Shown: positions 17,395 through 29,951, counted from the first letter of the stretch. The stretch is DNA of 64,000 bases from Alteromonas sp. CI.11.F.A3 (GCF_032925565.1 NZ_CP136708.1:4598913-4662912); one strand, 5' to 3'. A program made the numbers and translations. The notes: generated from the letters alone by a model not told the origin.

Positions 17395-19503
17395 TTAGTG
17401 TCTGGACTGACTATGACGTGACACTTTCTGAACCTCTGGCATGGTGCGGATTTTTTTCATCACTCGAGCCAAATGTACGCGATTTTGCGTGGTAATTTCG
17501 ATGTCGATAAAGTAGATATTACTCTCTTTTTCTTCTGTTTGCAGTCCAATAATATTGGAATCGCACCCAGAAATTGTGTTCGTTAGGGTAGCAAGGGTAC
17601 CCTGATGATTAAACAGTTCAATTCGCAGCGAGGCTTTAAATTCACCCTGAGGTTCTTCGTCCCAACGCATAGGTAATACGCGTTGAGGCTCTTCTCTTGA
17701 AAGCTTGCGAATGTTGTTGCAACCAATTTGGTGAATCGTCATACCACGACCAGGGCTTAACACCGCCACAATTTCATCGTCAGGAATAGGGTGACAACAA
17801 CGAGCATAATGCACCAGTAAGCCTTCAGTACCACGAATAGCTACGTTACCTTTCTTCTCAGGTAAGTCTGTGTTTTCACCAAGCAGTCTGCGGGCGACAA
17901 TAGCGCTTAGCTCATTTCCTAGGCCTATATCGATAAGCAAAGAATCAAAGTCGTCGTGCTTAGTTTCAGCCACTACCCGTTCAATATCGGCCTCTGGAAT
18001 ATCGTCCAGCTTCACTTCACCTAAGGCATGGCGCAGTAAGCGGTTACCCATGTTCACCGCTTCTTGAGAGTGCTGTTTACGCAAATATTGGCGAATACGA
18101 GTGCGTGCACGAGCACTCACTACAAAGTTCAGCCAGTTAGCATTGGGCTTGGCTTTAGGCGAGGTAATAATTTCTACAGTTTGACCATTTTGTAATGGCT
18201 TACTTAAGCTGTAGTTTCTGCGCTCTACTCGAACCCCTACGCAGGTGTTACCAATATCTGAATGCACTGCATACGCGAAGTCTACAGCCGTGGCACCCAT
18301 GGGCAGTTCAATAATGCGGCCATCTGGGGTAAACACGTAGATTTCTTCTGGGAATAAATCTGTTTTAACCGATTCAATAAATTCGAAGGATGAGCTGGCA
18401 GACTGTTGAAGCTCAAGTAACGACTGCATCCACTTACGCGCTCGTAGTTGCGCAGTAGTGCCGTTGTCGCCAGGCTCTTTGTAAAGCCAGTGCGCAGCAA
18501 CCCCTTTATCTGCCATCTGATCCATTTCTTGGGTACGAATTTGAATTTCTACCGGAATACCATGGGGGCCAATAAGCGAGGTGTGCAATGACTGATAGCC
18601 ATTAGTACGAGGTATAGCAATGTAATCTTTGAAACGGTTCTCGATAGGTTTATACAAACTGTGCATAGCCCCTAGCGAGCGATAACAATTATCTACCGAG
18701 TCTACCACTATGCGAAACGCATAAATGTCCATCACTTCGTTGAACATTAGCTCTTTATTACGCATTTTGCGGTAAATAGAGTACAAGTGCTTTTCGCGTC
18801 CGAGTACGTCCGACTCAATTTTATAAGCCGTTAGACGGGTGCTAAGTTCTTCACGAATATTTTCAATAATTTCTTTACGGTTACCACGGGCTTGGCGAAC
18901 CGCCGATTTTAGTGCGCGATGGCGCATGGGGTACATGGCAAGAAAACCTAAGTCTTCTAGCTCATTTTTAATATCGTGAATACCTAAGCGATGGGCAATA
19001 GGCGCATATATTTCAAGCGTTTCGAGAGCAATACGGCGGCGCTTATCAGGGCGAAGCGAACCTAACGTACGCATATTATGCGTACGGTCAGCTAGCTTAA
19101 TCAGAATAACCCGGATGTCTTGCACCATGGCCATCATCATTTTACGAAAGTTTTCAGCTTGAGCTTCTTGCTTACTGCTAAATGCAATTTTATCTAGCTT
19201 ACTGACCCCTTCCACCAGCTCAGCAACGGTTTCACCGAACGCTTCAGCAAGATCTTCTTGGCTGTAATGGGTGTCTTCAATCACGTCGTGTAGCAAGGCT
19301 GCCATGAGGGTTTCATGGTCTAAATGCATGTCGGCAAGAATACTGGCAACAGCAACAGGGTGCGTAATGTAGGGGTCGCCACTTGAGCGCATTTGTCCAT
19401 CGTGGGCTTCTTGCGCCAACACAAACGCCTCTTGTACCAGCTGAACTCGGTCAGCAGGCAAGTACTTTATTACTTTCTGTTTTAAGCCTTCAAACAAATA
19501 CAC
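17395..19503 (-). CDS. spoT: bifunctional (p)ppGpp synthetase/hydrolase SpoT
   Basis: A 702-residue stringent-response enzyme. The N-terminal HD hydrolase domain keeps LLHDVIEDT and the HNMRTLG stretch. The synthetase domain has YAFRIVVDSVDNCYRSLGAMH and the GYQSLHT motif. These are followed by TGS (EEIYVFTPDGRIIELP), a conserved zinc-finger-like CCHPIPDDEI region and a C-terminal ACT domain. Both active sites look intact, so it should be bifunctional rather than RelA-like. It is downstream of rpoZ, separated by a strong hairpin (19582-19615), and upstream of ridA. Confidence 0.95.
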   Translation of the reverse strand: MYLFEGLKQKVIKYLPADRVQLVQEAFVLAQEAHDGQMRSSGDPYITHPVAVASILADMHLDHETLMAALLHDVIEDTHYSQEDLAEAFGETVAELVEGVSKLDKIAFSSKQEAQAENFRKMMMAMVQDIRVILIKLADRTHNMRTLGSLRPDKRRRIALETLEIYAPIAHRLGIHDIKNELEDLGFLAMYPMRHRALKSAVRQARGNRKEIIENIREELSTRLTAYKIESDVLGREKHLYSIYRKMRNKELMFNEVMDIYAFRIVVDSVDNCYRSLGAMHSLYKPIENRFKDYIAIPRTNGYQSLHTSLIGPHGIPVEIQIRTQEMDQMADKGVAAHWLYKEPGDNGTTAQLRARKWMQSLLELQQSASSSFEFIESVKTDLFPEEIYVFTPDGRIIELPMGATAVDFAYAVHSDIGNTCVGVRVERRNYSLSKPLQNGQTVEIITSPKAKPNANWLNFVVSARARTRIRQYLRKQHSQEAVNMGNRLLRHALGEVKLDDIPEADIERVVAETKHDDFDSLLIDIGLGNELSAIVARRLLGENTDLPEKKGNVAIRGTEGLLVHYARCCHPIPDDEIVAVLSPGRGMTIHQIGCNNIRKLSREEPQRVLPMRWDEEPQGEFKASLRIELFNHQGTLATLTNTISGCDSNIIGLQTEEKESNIYFIDIEITTQNRVHLARVMKKIRTMPEVQKVSRHSQSRH

Positions 19504-19581
19504 GGACTAGTGCGACTCCTGATTAACGTTACAACCTTAAGAATACGTAGAATTGAGCCTTTAGCCAATACCCAAAAAGCA

Positions 19582-19615
19582 AAGCGCCAGTGCTTTTTTC
19601 AAAGCACTGGCGCTT
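19582..19615 (-). terminator. perfect 15-bp hairpin between rpoZ and spoT (terminator or attenuator)
   Basis: The arms at 19582-19596 (AAGCGCCAGTGCTTT) and 19601-19615 are exact reverse complements, with a 4-base loop. On the minus strand the stem is followed by GCTTTTTGGG, a short T run. It lies 30 bases downstream of the rpoZ stop and 79 bases upstream of the spoT start. Confidence 0.75.
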
Positions 19616-19645
19616 AAACATACAATAGTTACCCTTGTGGTGTAA

Positions 19646-19918
19646 CTATTGATCAGAAAGAATGTTTGCTACTGAAGAAAATTCAGCGTGTTCTTGTTGT
19701 TCCTGATCACGCAAATCGTCTTGTTCTAGTGTGCTAGCAGTTACCAAACCTTCTTCGATTTCACGAAGTGCAGTTACAGTAGGCTTATCGTTTTGCACAT
19801 CAACCATTGGATCTTTACCTTCGGTGGCAATTTGGCGAGCACGACGAGCCGCTACCAAAACCAAATCAAAGCGGTTACCAATTTTATCTACGGCATCTTC
19901 AACTGTTACGCGGGCCAT
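19646..19918 (-). CDS. rpoZ: RNA polymerase omega subunit
   Basis: A 90-residue omega subunit. The N-terminus [20 protein letters not shown] and the helix [12 protein letters not shown] are diagnostic. Omega helps assembly of the beta-prime subunit and forms one of the ppGpp-binding sites of RNA polymerase, which fits its conserved place beside spoT. It is followed by a strong hairpin before spoT and preceded by gmk. Confidence 0.96.
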   Translation of the reverse strand: MARVTVEDAVDKIGNRFDLVLVAARRARQIATEGKDPMVDVQNDKPTVTALREIEEGLVTASTLEQDDLRDQEQQEHAEFSSVANILSDQ

Positions 19919-20029
19919 GTATTTCTCCGAAAATTAGGTTGATCAAGTAATTCAAAAAACGGCCGCGTAGTATACACCCTTGTAGGGCGCGATCCTAGCG
20001 GTTTGTTTGAAATTAAAACAATATATATA

Positions 20030-20782
<753 letters not shown>

Positions 20783-20870
20783 TTACACTCTACACATAAA
20801 ATAATGAATTCATTGCGTGCTTACCCTCACGCTGTTTTGGGAAAAAATAAATAAGTAGGAACACACTAAC

Positions 20871-21542
20871 ATGGCTCAAGAACTTCTGCCGTACGTTGAA
20901 CAAACTCCCAATACCACACCATCTGCATGTGTAATTTGGCTACATGGCTTAGGTGATTCTGGTCATGGCTTTGCGCCCATCGTGCCCGAATTAAAATTAC
21001 CAGATAGTATGTCGGTAAAATTTATCTTCCCTCACGCACCTGAGCGCCCTGTGACTATAAACGGTGGCATGCGCATGCGTGCGTGGTACGACATCAAATC
21101 ACTTGATTTTAATAGCCGCGCTGACTTAGACGGTGTACTTGAGTCGGCGAGTCAAGTAGAGGCCCTTATTCAAGAACAAGTAGATAAAGGCATTCCCACC
21201 AACCGCATTGTGTTGGCAGGGTTCTCTCAGGGCGGCGTAATTGCGCTTCATTTGACGCCTCGTTTTAAGCACAAACTCGCGGGTGTGTTGGCTTTATCTA
21301 CTTATATGTGTGAACCAAACTTATTGGCTCAAGAGGCAACTGATACGAATCGTGACATACCCATTATGATGGCCCATGGCGATCAAGATGAAGTTGTGCC
21401 TATTTTTATGGGTAATGCGGCATATAAGACGTTAACCGACAATGGTTTTAATGCTACTTGGCAAACGTATACCATGCAACACAATGTCTGTATGCAAGAG
21501 CTAAACGATATTTCTGCTTGGCTACAAAAAGTGCTTGCTTAG
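20871..21542 (+). CDS. alpha/beta-hydrolase, carboxylesterase/acyl-protein thioesterase family
   Basis: A 223-residue esterase of the phospholipase/carboxylesterase (APT1-like) family. The catalytic triad is visible: Ser119 in GFSQGG, Asp173 in HGDQDEVVP and His204 in TMQHNV. The oxyanion region is WLHGLGDSGHGF. The histidine context usually reads MGHSV; here it is MQHNV, but the histidine is kept. Substrate specificity cannot be inferred. It is divergent from gmk and followed by the converging diguanylate cyclase gene. Confidence 0.88.
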   Translation: MAQELLPYVEQTPNTTPSACVIWLHGLGDSGHGFAPIVPELKLPDSMSVKFIFPHAPERPVTINGGMRMRAWYDIKSLDFNSRADLDGVLESASQVEALIQEQVDKGIPTNRIVLAGFSQGGVIALHLTPRFKHKLAGVLALSTYMCEPNLLAQEATDTNRDIPIMMAHGDQDEVVPIFMGNAAYKTLTDNGFNATWQTYTMQHNVCMQELNDISAWLQKVLA

Positions 21543-21590
21543 TATGCCTTTAGGCTTAGCTTAAACGCGTCATTTAGCTTTATTAGGTGG

Positions 21591-22649
21591 CTAAATGACG
21601 CGATTTCTCCCAGCACCTTTCGCTTCGTAAAGGTGCTCGTCTGCCAACTTAACCGCGGCATTAATATTGGCGTCAGTCAGTGCTGTTGCCACGCCAAAAC
21701 TGGCTGTGATTGGATGGTAGATTTCACCTTCTTCGAAGGGTGAACTTTCAATTTCCACTCGAATTTTTTCAGCCAACTTTACGGCCATACTCAAGGTTGT
21801 TTTGGGGTAAAGAATTAAAAATTCCTCCCCCCCTGTGCGTGACACAATATCGGTAGCTCTAATGGCATTTTTCATCAACGTAGCAATGTGAATTAAGACC
21901 TTGTCTCCCACATCATGCCCATAGCTATCGTTTATTCTTTTAAAGTAATCGATATCCACTACCACAACACTTAAGGGAAAGTAATCAGCGGGGTTTTTCA
22001 TTGCTCGCTCAAAGTAAACTGACTCTAAAAACCGCCTGTTTGGTACTTTGGTTAGCGGGTCAGAATTAGCTTGCCGTAGTTTCTCTAGATTATCGGTCAA
22101 CATCTCCTTTCTGCTTTGATGCCAAAAGTATTCAGAAATAAAAGCCACTGTAATGAAACAACAAAGCGCGATTAGGAAGCGGGATACATCCTCTGCTCGA
22201 TAGTTCGCGGGAATAGATTCTTGGTGATAAACGATGAACGCCACCACGGCTACCGTGCCAGTAACGTAAATAATAGCCGCTCTAAAACGCACGATAATAA
22301 TTTGTATCAAAATGAGCGGGTAGACAAAGTGCAGCCCGGTATTGTGATAACCGCCCGTTAAGGTAATTACCGCCACCATAATCACCACAATACCGCCCGC
22401 TAAATAATAGAAAACGTCATTGTTTTTATATACATGTGACAACATTGCATTGGCAAAGACGGAAAACGAAAAAAGCCCAAGCCAAAATGCAAGAAAGTGG
22501 TCGCCACGAGCAATATTTTGGACTGTCAGCACAGCCATAATAGTGCCACCGATATACGATATGAAATACAAAGTTAAGCGGCGACGTTTCGCTTCAGCAC
22601 CATTTAAATGTGTATTTTCCAGAAATTGACTTAAGGAAGAACTATCCAT
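21591..22649 (-). CDS. membrane-bound diguanylate cyclase (GGDEF)
   Basis: A 352-residue protein with about six membrane helices in the first ~180 residues and a C-terminal GGDEF domain. The active site reads GGEEF in VSRTGGEEFLILYP, a functional variant. SDPLTKVPNRRFLE and DIDYFKRINDSYGHDVGD are also present, so it should make cyclic-di-GMP. The membrane part has no domain I can name. Divergent from hemC with about 190 bases between. Confidence 0.9.
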   Translation of the reverse strand: MDSSSLSQFLENTHLNGAEAKRRRLTLYFISYIGGTIMAVLTVQNIARGDHFLAFWLGLFSFSVFANAMLSHVYKNNDVFYYLAGGIVVIMVAVITLTGGYHNTGLHFVYPLILIQIIIVRFRAAIIYVTGTVAVVAFIVYHQESIPANYRAEDVSRFLIALCCFITVAFISEYFWHQSRKEMLTDNLEKLRQANSDPLTKVPNRRFLESVYFERAMKNPADYFPLSVVVVDIDYFKRINDSYGHDVGDKVLIHIATLMKNAIRATDIVSRTGGEEFLILYPKTTLSMAVKLAEKIRVEIESSPFEEGEIYHPITASFGVATALTDANINAAVKLADEHLYEAKGAGRNRVI

Positions 22650-22843
22650 ATAGCAGGAGGCTTATCCATATATAATAATTGCAATAAGCATAGACACCTT
22701 ACTCACATTTTCGCAACCGTAAACCTGTGCGCAAGATAAAGATTTAAGTACAATAGACTTATAAGTCGTAAAAAAGCCTTAAGCAAGCGTCGTCTGATTG
22801 CTTCAGGTTCTATGCCTTAGATAAGGCCCTAGACAGGATATTA

Positions 22844-23782
22844 ATGATGCAAGCAGCACCTAAGAGAACAATTCGTATTGCCACACGCAAAAGCGCCCTC
22901 GCGCTATGGCAAGCAGAGTACGTGAAAGCGAAACTGTTAGAACACCATGATTCAATTGTCGTTGAACTGGTTCCTATGAGCACTCAAGGTGATCGAATTC
23001 TTGATACGCCGCTAGCAAAAATTGGCGGTAAGGGCTTGTTTATCAAAGAACTTGAAGTTGCCATGCTAGAAGGCAGAGCTGATATTGCGGTACATTCAAT
23101 GAAAGATGTCCCCGTTGAGTTCCCAGAAGGCTTTGGCCTTCACGCCATTTGCGAACGTGAAAATCCGTTCGATGCCTTTGTGTCAAACCACTTTGATGAT
23201 TTAGATGCATTGCCAGGTGGTGCGGTGGTTGGAACCTCTAGCCTTCGCCGCCAGTGCCAAATTCGTAAACATCGCCCAGACCTGAAAATTAAAGATTTGC
23301 GCGGCAACGTAAATACCCGCCTAGCCAAACTCGATGCTGGCGAATACGATGCTATCATCCTTGCCTCTGCTGGCCTTATCCGTTTAGGCATGGAAGAACG
23401 TATTAAAACCGGCTTACCTGCTTCTGTATCGCTTCCTGCCGTAGGGCAAGGCGCTGTAGGTATTGAATGTCGCAATGACGATGCCGAGCTTATTGCGTTA
23501 CTTCAAGCCCTGAACCACGGCGAAACGCAAACTCGAGTAAGTGCAGAGCGCGCGATGAACGAGCGGTTAGAAGGCGGGTGCCAAGTACCTATCGGCAGTT
23601 TTGCTACGCTTGATGGAGACAGCATAACCTTAACGGGTATGGTAGGACAGCCAGATGGCTCAACGTTATTGTTTGCCTCTGCCACAGGCCCTACAAAAAA
23701 TGCGAAGAGCATAGGCGTAGAAGTCGCCGAGGCACTGCTTGAACAAGGCGCTGGGGAAATTCTTAGCGCATTGTATGACTAA
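22844..23782 (+). CDS. hemC: hydroxymethylbilane synthase (porphobilinogen deaminase)
   Basis: Joins four porphobilinogen molecules into hydroxymethylbilane in tetrapyrrole synthesis. The cofactor-attachment cysteine is Cys246 ([10 protein letters not shown]). The catalytic aspartate is in VHSMKDVP (Asp88), and the [14 protein letters not shown]-terminus is typical. Length 312 is normal. It is the first gene of a hemC-hemD-hemX-hemY operon. Confidence 0.96.
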   Translation: MMQAAPKRTIRIATRKSALALWQAEYVKAKLLEHHDSIVVELVPMSTQGDRILDTPLAKIGGKGLFIKELEVAMLEGRADIAVHSMKDVPVEFPEGFGLHAICERENPFDAFVSNHFDDLDALPGGAVVGTSSLRRQCQIRKHRPDLKIKDLRGNVNTRLAKLDAGEYDAIILASAGLIRLGMEERIKTGLPASVSLPAVGQGAVGIECRNDDAELIALLQALNHGETQTRVSAERAMNERLEGGCQVPIGSFATLDGDSITLTGMVGQPDGSTLLFASATGPTKNAKSIGVEVAEALLEQGAGEILSALYD

Positions 23783-23801
23783 TATATGTTGTTGCTGACT
23801 T

Positions 23802-24533
23802 ATGCTATTAATCACCCGTCCTCTTCCTAAGTTACAGGCAAGTGCAGATGCTTTCGAGCAGGCGGGTATTAATGCCGTAGGGGTTGCTACATCAGATATT
23901 CAAAGCATCCCTAGTAAGGCCAGTGAGCTCCAACAGTTTTTGTTGGGCCCGCCCATCGTTAATAGCATTATCGTTACCAGTATTTATGCCGTGCCAGCGA
24001 CACTCGATGCACTCAATCAAGCCACTTTTTTATCAGTGCAGCCTACGTTAATAGCGGTTGGCGATGCCACGGCTAATGCATTACATAGCGCGAATTTACC
24101 TTTCAAAATCGTTACGCCTTCGCTACATACATCCGAAGGTATACTGGTCATGCAGCAACTTAATGAGGCAAACTGTACACAAGTCGTTATTATTAAGGGC
24201 GAAGGTGGCAGAGATACGCTTTCTCACGTTTTAAGCGGTAGAGGCATATCGGTTACCGAGTTTTGTGTTTATAAAAGACAACCACTTACAAACCCAATTT
24301 ACACAAAGATCTGGAAAATTGGCGATGTTAGCGGCATTATCGCTACAAGCGAAAATATGGCAAAACAGCTTATTTCTAGCCATAGTATGCAATTATTAGC
24401 GTTGCCCTGGCTAACGGTAAGTGAACGAGTTGCAACGAGTTTACGTAATCTTGGGATAGCACGCGTTTCGGTGTGCAACCGCGCCACCGATCAGGCATTA
24501 ATTGCCTGGGTAAAGGAAAATTGGGAGTATTAA
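23802..24533 (+). CDS. hemD: uroporphyrinogen-III synthase
   Basis: Cyclises hydroxymethylbilane with inversion of ring D. This family is poorly conserved. The assignment rests on length (243 residues), the LLITRPLPKLQASADAFEQAG start, the VVIIKGEGGRDTLSHVLSGRG stretch, the VCNRATDQALIAWV ending, and position between hemC and hemX. Its stop directly precedes the hemX start. Confidence 0.9.
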   Translation: MLLITRPLPKLQASADAFEQAGINAVGVATSDIQSIPSKASELQQFLLGPPIVNSIIVTSIYAVPATLDALNQATFLSVQPTLIAVGDATANALHSANLPFKIVTPSLHTSEGILVMQQLNEANCTQVVIIKGEGGRDTLSHVLSGRGISVTEFCVYKRQPLTNPIYTKIWKIGDVSGIIATSENMAKQLISSHSMQLLALPWLTVSERVATSLRNLGIARVSVCNRATDQALIAWVKENWEY

Positions 24534-25742
24534 ATGTCTGACAAGAATGAGAAGGACCCTCAAAACGGGGAATTGGTAAGCGTGAAATCATCATCTAGTA
24601 CGACATCAGAATCGACGTCAGCGAACGCGGCATCAAGCACAGATACCGTCTCACCTAAAGGTACGTCTAAAAACACACCGAAAAAAGCGAAAAAATCATC
24701 AGGAACCAAGCTTCTATGGTTTGTGGTCCTTATTATTTTCCTTTTAGTTCTAGGCATTATTGGTGCTGGGTATTGGTACTACATGCAACAACAGGGCAGC
24801 AGCGATACCCTTGTCCAAACCCAACAGGCGAATACAACCCAACTTAACAACTTAAGTTCTGATCGCAAGCAAACAGCAGATGCCTTACGCATGCTCAACA
24901 TGCAAAACGGTGAACTAAAAGACGCTGTGGATGCATTGCAGCAACAAAATAGTGCCTTAGTGCAACAAGCCGAAGCCACACAACAACAACTTAATAGCAT
25001 GGAAGGTCAACGCCCTGCCGATTGGCTTATAGCCGAGGCTGATTATTTAGTTCGCATGGCGGGTAGAAAACTGTGGTTAGAAAACGATGTACGCACAGCA
25101 ACCTTGCTGTTAGTGAATGCCGATAAGCGTTTAAAGTCACTAGCCGATCCTTCGGTATTACCGGTTCGCGCCAAGCTTGCTGAAGACATTCAAACTCTTC
25201 AACAAATGAATCCTGTCTCTCAAAGTTCGGTGGCTCTTGCCCTTACCGGCATGCTTGCGCAAATTGACAAGTTACCGTTAGATACTTTTGAAAAGCCAGT
25301 AGATGCAGATGCTGATAGCAATGAGCTGTCTGAATCGGCAGACGACTGGAAAGAGAACCTGGCGAAAGTGTGGCACTCTATTGTTGATGGCTTTTTAACA
25401 GTGAAAAGTTTAGAAGGCCCGGTTGAACCTGTCATGTCACTACAAGCCCAGTTTTTAGTGAAAGAACAGCTTCGCTTGCAGTTAATGCACGCACAATCTG
25501 CTGCACTCAAAGCAGATTCAGGCCTGTATGAGCAATCTTTGCTTTACGCTAAAGCCATGCTTGAAGAGCATTATGATGTTGAAAAGAGCCAGGTTACTGG
25601 CTTTATCTCAGCACTTGATAACCTTGTTGATACCGACATTTCTCAACCCATTCCTAGCCAGTTAGCTTCACAAAAGCCGCTTGAGCAGTTATTGGAGTCT
25701 CGTGTAAAGCAAGCATTCAGTCAGGGAGCTAGCGCATTATGA
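24534..25742 (+). CDS. hemX: HemX-type membrane protein
   Basis: A 402-residue protein with a low-complexity Ser/Thr/Lys-rich cytoplasmic start, one membrane helix (about 61-82), then a coiled coil rich in Gln (about 90-160) and a helical domain facing the periplasm. The pattern matches HemX, often labelled as a uroporphyrinogen-III methyltransferase although it lacks the SAM-binding methylase fold. The true role is unknown. It overlaps hemY by 4 bases. Confidence 0.88.
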   Translation: MSDKNEKDPQNGELVSVKSSSSTTSESTSANAASSTDTVSPKGTSKNTPKKAKKSSGTKLLWFVVLIIFLLVLGIIGAGYWYYMQQQGSSDTLVQTQQANTTQLNNLSSDRKQTADALRMLNMQNGELKDAVDALQQQNSALVQQAEATQQQLNSMEGQRPADWLIAEADYLVRMAGRKLWLENDVRTATLLLVNADKRLKSLADPSVLPVRAKLAEDIQTLQQMNPVSQSSVALALTGMLAQIDKLPLDTFEKPVDADADSNELSESADDWKENLAKVWHSIVDGFLTVKSLEGPVEPVMSLQAQFLVKEQLRLQLMHAQSAALKADSGLYEQSLLYAKAMLEEHYDVEKSQVTGFISALDNLVDTDISQPIPSQLASQKPLEQLLESRVKQAFSQGASAL

Positions 25743-26911
25743 AATGGTTAGTCATTGCCCTTGCGGTGCTGGCCGCATTTATTGTTGCGCTTATTGTTGG
25801 CCCTATGATTTTGGGCGACAAAGGCTACGTACTCATTTCGTTAGGTAATACCGCGATAGAAACCAGCCTTATTGGTTTTTGCATTATCATTATTTGCGCC
25901 ATTATCAGCTGGTATATTATCTCTAAATTGGTGTTATGGACATTAAGCTTGGTAACGGGTTCTCACCGCTGGTTTGGTGCTTTAGGCGAGCGTAAACGCA
26001 AACGTGCCTTTTACCATGGTTTACAGTCATTGGCTGCGGGCGACCTAAAAAGTGCTCACAAGGCACTTAGCCAAACCACCAACGGCGATTTTGAAGGAGT
26101 GAACTACTTGGCCGCTGCGCAAGTGGCTCAAAGCCAAAACGACCCGCAAAAAGCCCGTTATTTCTTACTGCAAGCGGCAGAGTATGACAGCGCTAAAGTC
26201 GCTGCCACTATAGTGATGGCGCGTATAGATGTTACCGAAGGTAAATATACCGACGCACTTGAAAAGCTAGATAGCTTAGATGAAGAAGAAGCCAACAACC
26301 CGCAAGTGATTAAACTTAAAGCATCGATAATGGCTGAACAAGGTCAATGGCAAGCCTTGCAAGAAAAGCTAAGTGGTTGGCGCAAAGCGTTACCGAAAGA
26401 AGATTACACCTTATGGTCGCAGCGAATTGCCAAGGGTAAGTTAGCTGAAATTGCCAGTAAGAACGGTGCCGCTGAGCTTAAAACCCACTGGGAAGGATTA
26501 CCTCGTAAAATTAAGCAAGACGATGCTTATCGCGCAGCTTATATTCAGCAATTGCTTGAACAAGGCATGCATGCCGAAGCACAAACTCTGCTAGTAGAAT
26601 GGCAGAAACGTGGTCCGCACCCTGCTCTATTCCATTATTTCACCCAGTTAAATATTCCGAATGCTGCACCATCGTTGCGGTTGCTGGAAAGCTGGATTAA
26701 ACAAGACAGCGAAAATGTAGAATTATATTCTACGTTGGGTAGAGTCGCATTCAATGCAGGTGACGATATTCTGGCCGAGAAAGTATTGTTAAAAGCCGTG
26801 AAGATGGAATCAAGCAAAGATGACTTGTTATTGCTGTCAGCCATTAGTGAGCGTAGACACGATAGCACTACGGCACTGCAATATTACAAGGAAGGTCAAC
26901 AGCTGGTGTAG
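25739..26911 (+). CDS. hemY: HemY-type membrane protein with TPR repeats
   Basis: A 390-residue protein with two N-terminal membrane helices (about 3-25 and 41-65), a HemY_N region ending in RKRKRAFYHGLQSLAAGDLKSAHKAL, then tetratricopeptide-like helices to the end. This is the proteobacterial HemY of the hem operon, not the Gram-positive protoporphyrinogen oxidase of the same name. A role in late haem synthesis or membrane assembly is suspected, not proved. Last gene of the operon, followed by a strong terminator. Confidence 0.9.
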   Translation: MKWLVIALAVLAAFIVALIVGPMILGDKGYVLISLGNTAIETSLIGFCIIIICAIISWYIISKLVLWTLSLVTGSHRWFGALGERKRKRAFYHGLQSLAAGDLKSAHKALSQTTNGDFEGVNYLAAAQVAQSQNDPQKARYFLLQAAEYDSAKVAATIVMARIDVTEGKYTDALEKLDSLDEEEANNPQVIKLKASIMAEQGQWQALQEKLSGWRKALPKEDYTLWSQRIAKGKLAEIASKNGAAELKTHWEGLPRKIKQDDAYRAAYIQQLLEQGMHAEAQTLLVEWQKRGPHPALFHYFTQLNIPNAAPSLRLLESWIKQDSENVELYSTLGRVAFNAGDDILAEKVLLKAVKMESSKDDLLLLSAISERRHDSTTALQYYKEGQQLV

Positions 26912-26947
26912 TTTTACGCTGTTCACTTTTAACTTGAAAGAAAATAC

Positions 26948-26983
26948 AAAAAAGGCCAGTCATTTCAATTGACTGGCCTTTTT
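26948..26983. terminator. bidirectional rho-independent terminator
   Basis: Arms AAAAAGGCCAGTC and GACTGGCCTTTTT are exact complements with a 9-base loop, and have A/T runs on both sides. It lies between hemY (+) and the dihydropyrimidinase gene (-) and can serve both. Confidence 0.9.
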
Positions 26984-27000
26984 CTTTATTATTGTCCGTT

Positions 27001-28470
<1,470 letters not shown>

Positions 28471-28475
28471 TTAAA

Positions 28476-29951
28476 TTATGAAGCTTTTGCTAGTTCACCA
28501 ACGTTCGTGTTCACAGTGTTAACTAGCTTGCCTGCAGCAAAGTAATAAATGATGGCGCCCGAAATAGAACCGGTAAACCAGCCATAGCTATAGAACCACG
28601 TTAGTACATCTGCGGTTATGGCTAGCAAGGTAATGCCTACTGGAATTAAAAAGGCAACAAAACCGGCCCAATTCACTTTCGGGTAAGCAGCACTGCTGGT
28701 GTAAAGCGCCGCTACATCTAGCTCTTGTTTTCTAATAAGGAAGTAATCAACAATCATAATGCCCGCAATAGGGCCTAAAAGGCTTGAATAGCCAAGTAGC
28801 CAGTTTGAGTACAAGCTATCTACACTTACATCAGATTCAATAAGCCCAGCTTTTTTCAGTAGCTCCCAACTCATCAATAACACGCCAACTATGCCTGTCA
28901 GCAGTACCCCACGGGTGTGATTAATGTATCTAGGCGCAATATTCTGAAAGTCGTTGGTAGGTGAGACTACGTTAGCAGCAGTGTTAGTCGATAACGTAGC
29001 CACAATAATGAGTAACATGGCGATAGCTACAAAAAATGGACTATCGATATGGCCTATTAAGGTAACAGGATCTGATACGGTTTCACCTACCAGTGTGGTA
29101 GAGGCTGAAGTCAGCAATACACCGAGGGCGGCAAACATGAACATAGTGAGCGGTAAGCCAATAATCTGCCCAGTAACTTGGGCTTTTTGGCTTTTTGCAT
29201 AGCGGCTGAAATCAGGAATATTTAGCGACAATGTTGCCCAAAACCCAACCATGGCAGTGAGCCCTGCGAAAAAGTAGCTAAAGAAGCCTGCACCTTCGGG
29301 ACGACTGGCAGGGGTAGCAAGCACATCGGTTACCGATACTTTGTCGCTTGCCCACCAGATAAGCCCAGCACCTACAATCAATAGCAAAGGGGCTGCTAGG
29401 GTTTCTAGCCACTTTATCGACTCTGACCCTTTAATAACGATAAATACGTTTAACGCACCAAAGGCGAAGAAGCCAATAACCTCTCCCATACCGCCAAGTT
29501 GTGCCCAACCATCTGAAATAGAAGATAGAAACAAATGTATGGCGAGGCCACCAAACATGGTTTGAATGCCAAACCAACCGCAGGCGACAAAACCCCGAAT
29601 CAAACAGGGAATGTTAGAGCCTACGATGCCAAATGACGAGCGCAGTACTACCGGAAAAGGGATACCGAACTTAGTCCCAGGAAATGCATTTAACGTAAGC
29701 GGAATAAGTACCACTATGTTCGCTAGCAAAATAGTGAACAAGGCTTCCATTACCGACAAACCAAAGTACGTGGTTAATACTCCGCCTAAGGTATAGGTAG
29801 GCACACAAACCGCCATTCCTACCCAAAGTGCGGCAATATTACCCGTACCCCAAGTACGCTCCGATAATTTAGTCGGCGCTAAATCTTCGTTAAAATAATC
29901 GCTCTCGGTTACCGATTTACTGAGTGCGATTTCACTAATTTCTGCACTCAT
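28476..29951 (-). CDS. NCS1-family nucleobase/hydantoin permease
   Basis: A 491-residue sodium- or proton-coupled symporter with about twelve membrane helices. NCS1 marks include NEDLAPTKLSERTWGTGNIAALWVGM-type start (short cytoplasmic tail then helix 1), VLLRSSFGIVGSNIPCLIRG-type helix 3 and SPTNDFQNIAPRYIN. The family carries uracil, thymine, allantoin, hydantoins, cytosine or thiamine. In this operon, with dihydropyrimidinase and a carbamoyl-amide hydrolase, uracil/thymine or hydantoin import is likely. It overlaps the hydrolase gene by 4 bases. Confidence 0.9.
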   Translation of the reverse strand: MSAEISEIALSKSVTESDYFNEDLAPTKLSERTWGTGNIAALWVGMAVCVPTYTLGGVLTTYFGLSVMEALFTILLANIVVLIPLTLNAFPGTKFGIPFPVVLRSSFGIVGSNIPCLIRGFVACGWFGIQTMFGGLAIHLFLSSISDGWAQLGGMGEVIGFFAFGALNVFIVIKGSESIKWLETLAAPLLLIVGAGLIWWASDKVSVTDVLATPASRPEGAGFFSYFFAGLTAMVGFWATLSLNIPDFSRYAKSQKAQVTGQIIGLPLTMFMFAALGVLLTSASTTLVGETVSDPVTLIGHIDSPFFVAIAMLLIIVATLSTNTAANVVSPTNDFQNIAPRYINHTRGVLLTGIVGVLLMSWELLKKAGLIESDVSVDSLYSNWLLGYSSLLGPIAGIMIVDYFLIRKQELDVAALYTSSAAYPKVNWAGFVAFLIPVGITLLAITADVLTWFYSYGWFTGSISGAIIYYFAAGKLVNTVNTNVGELAKAS

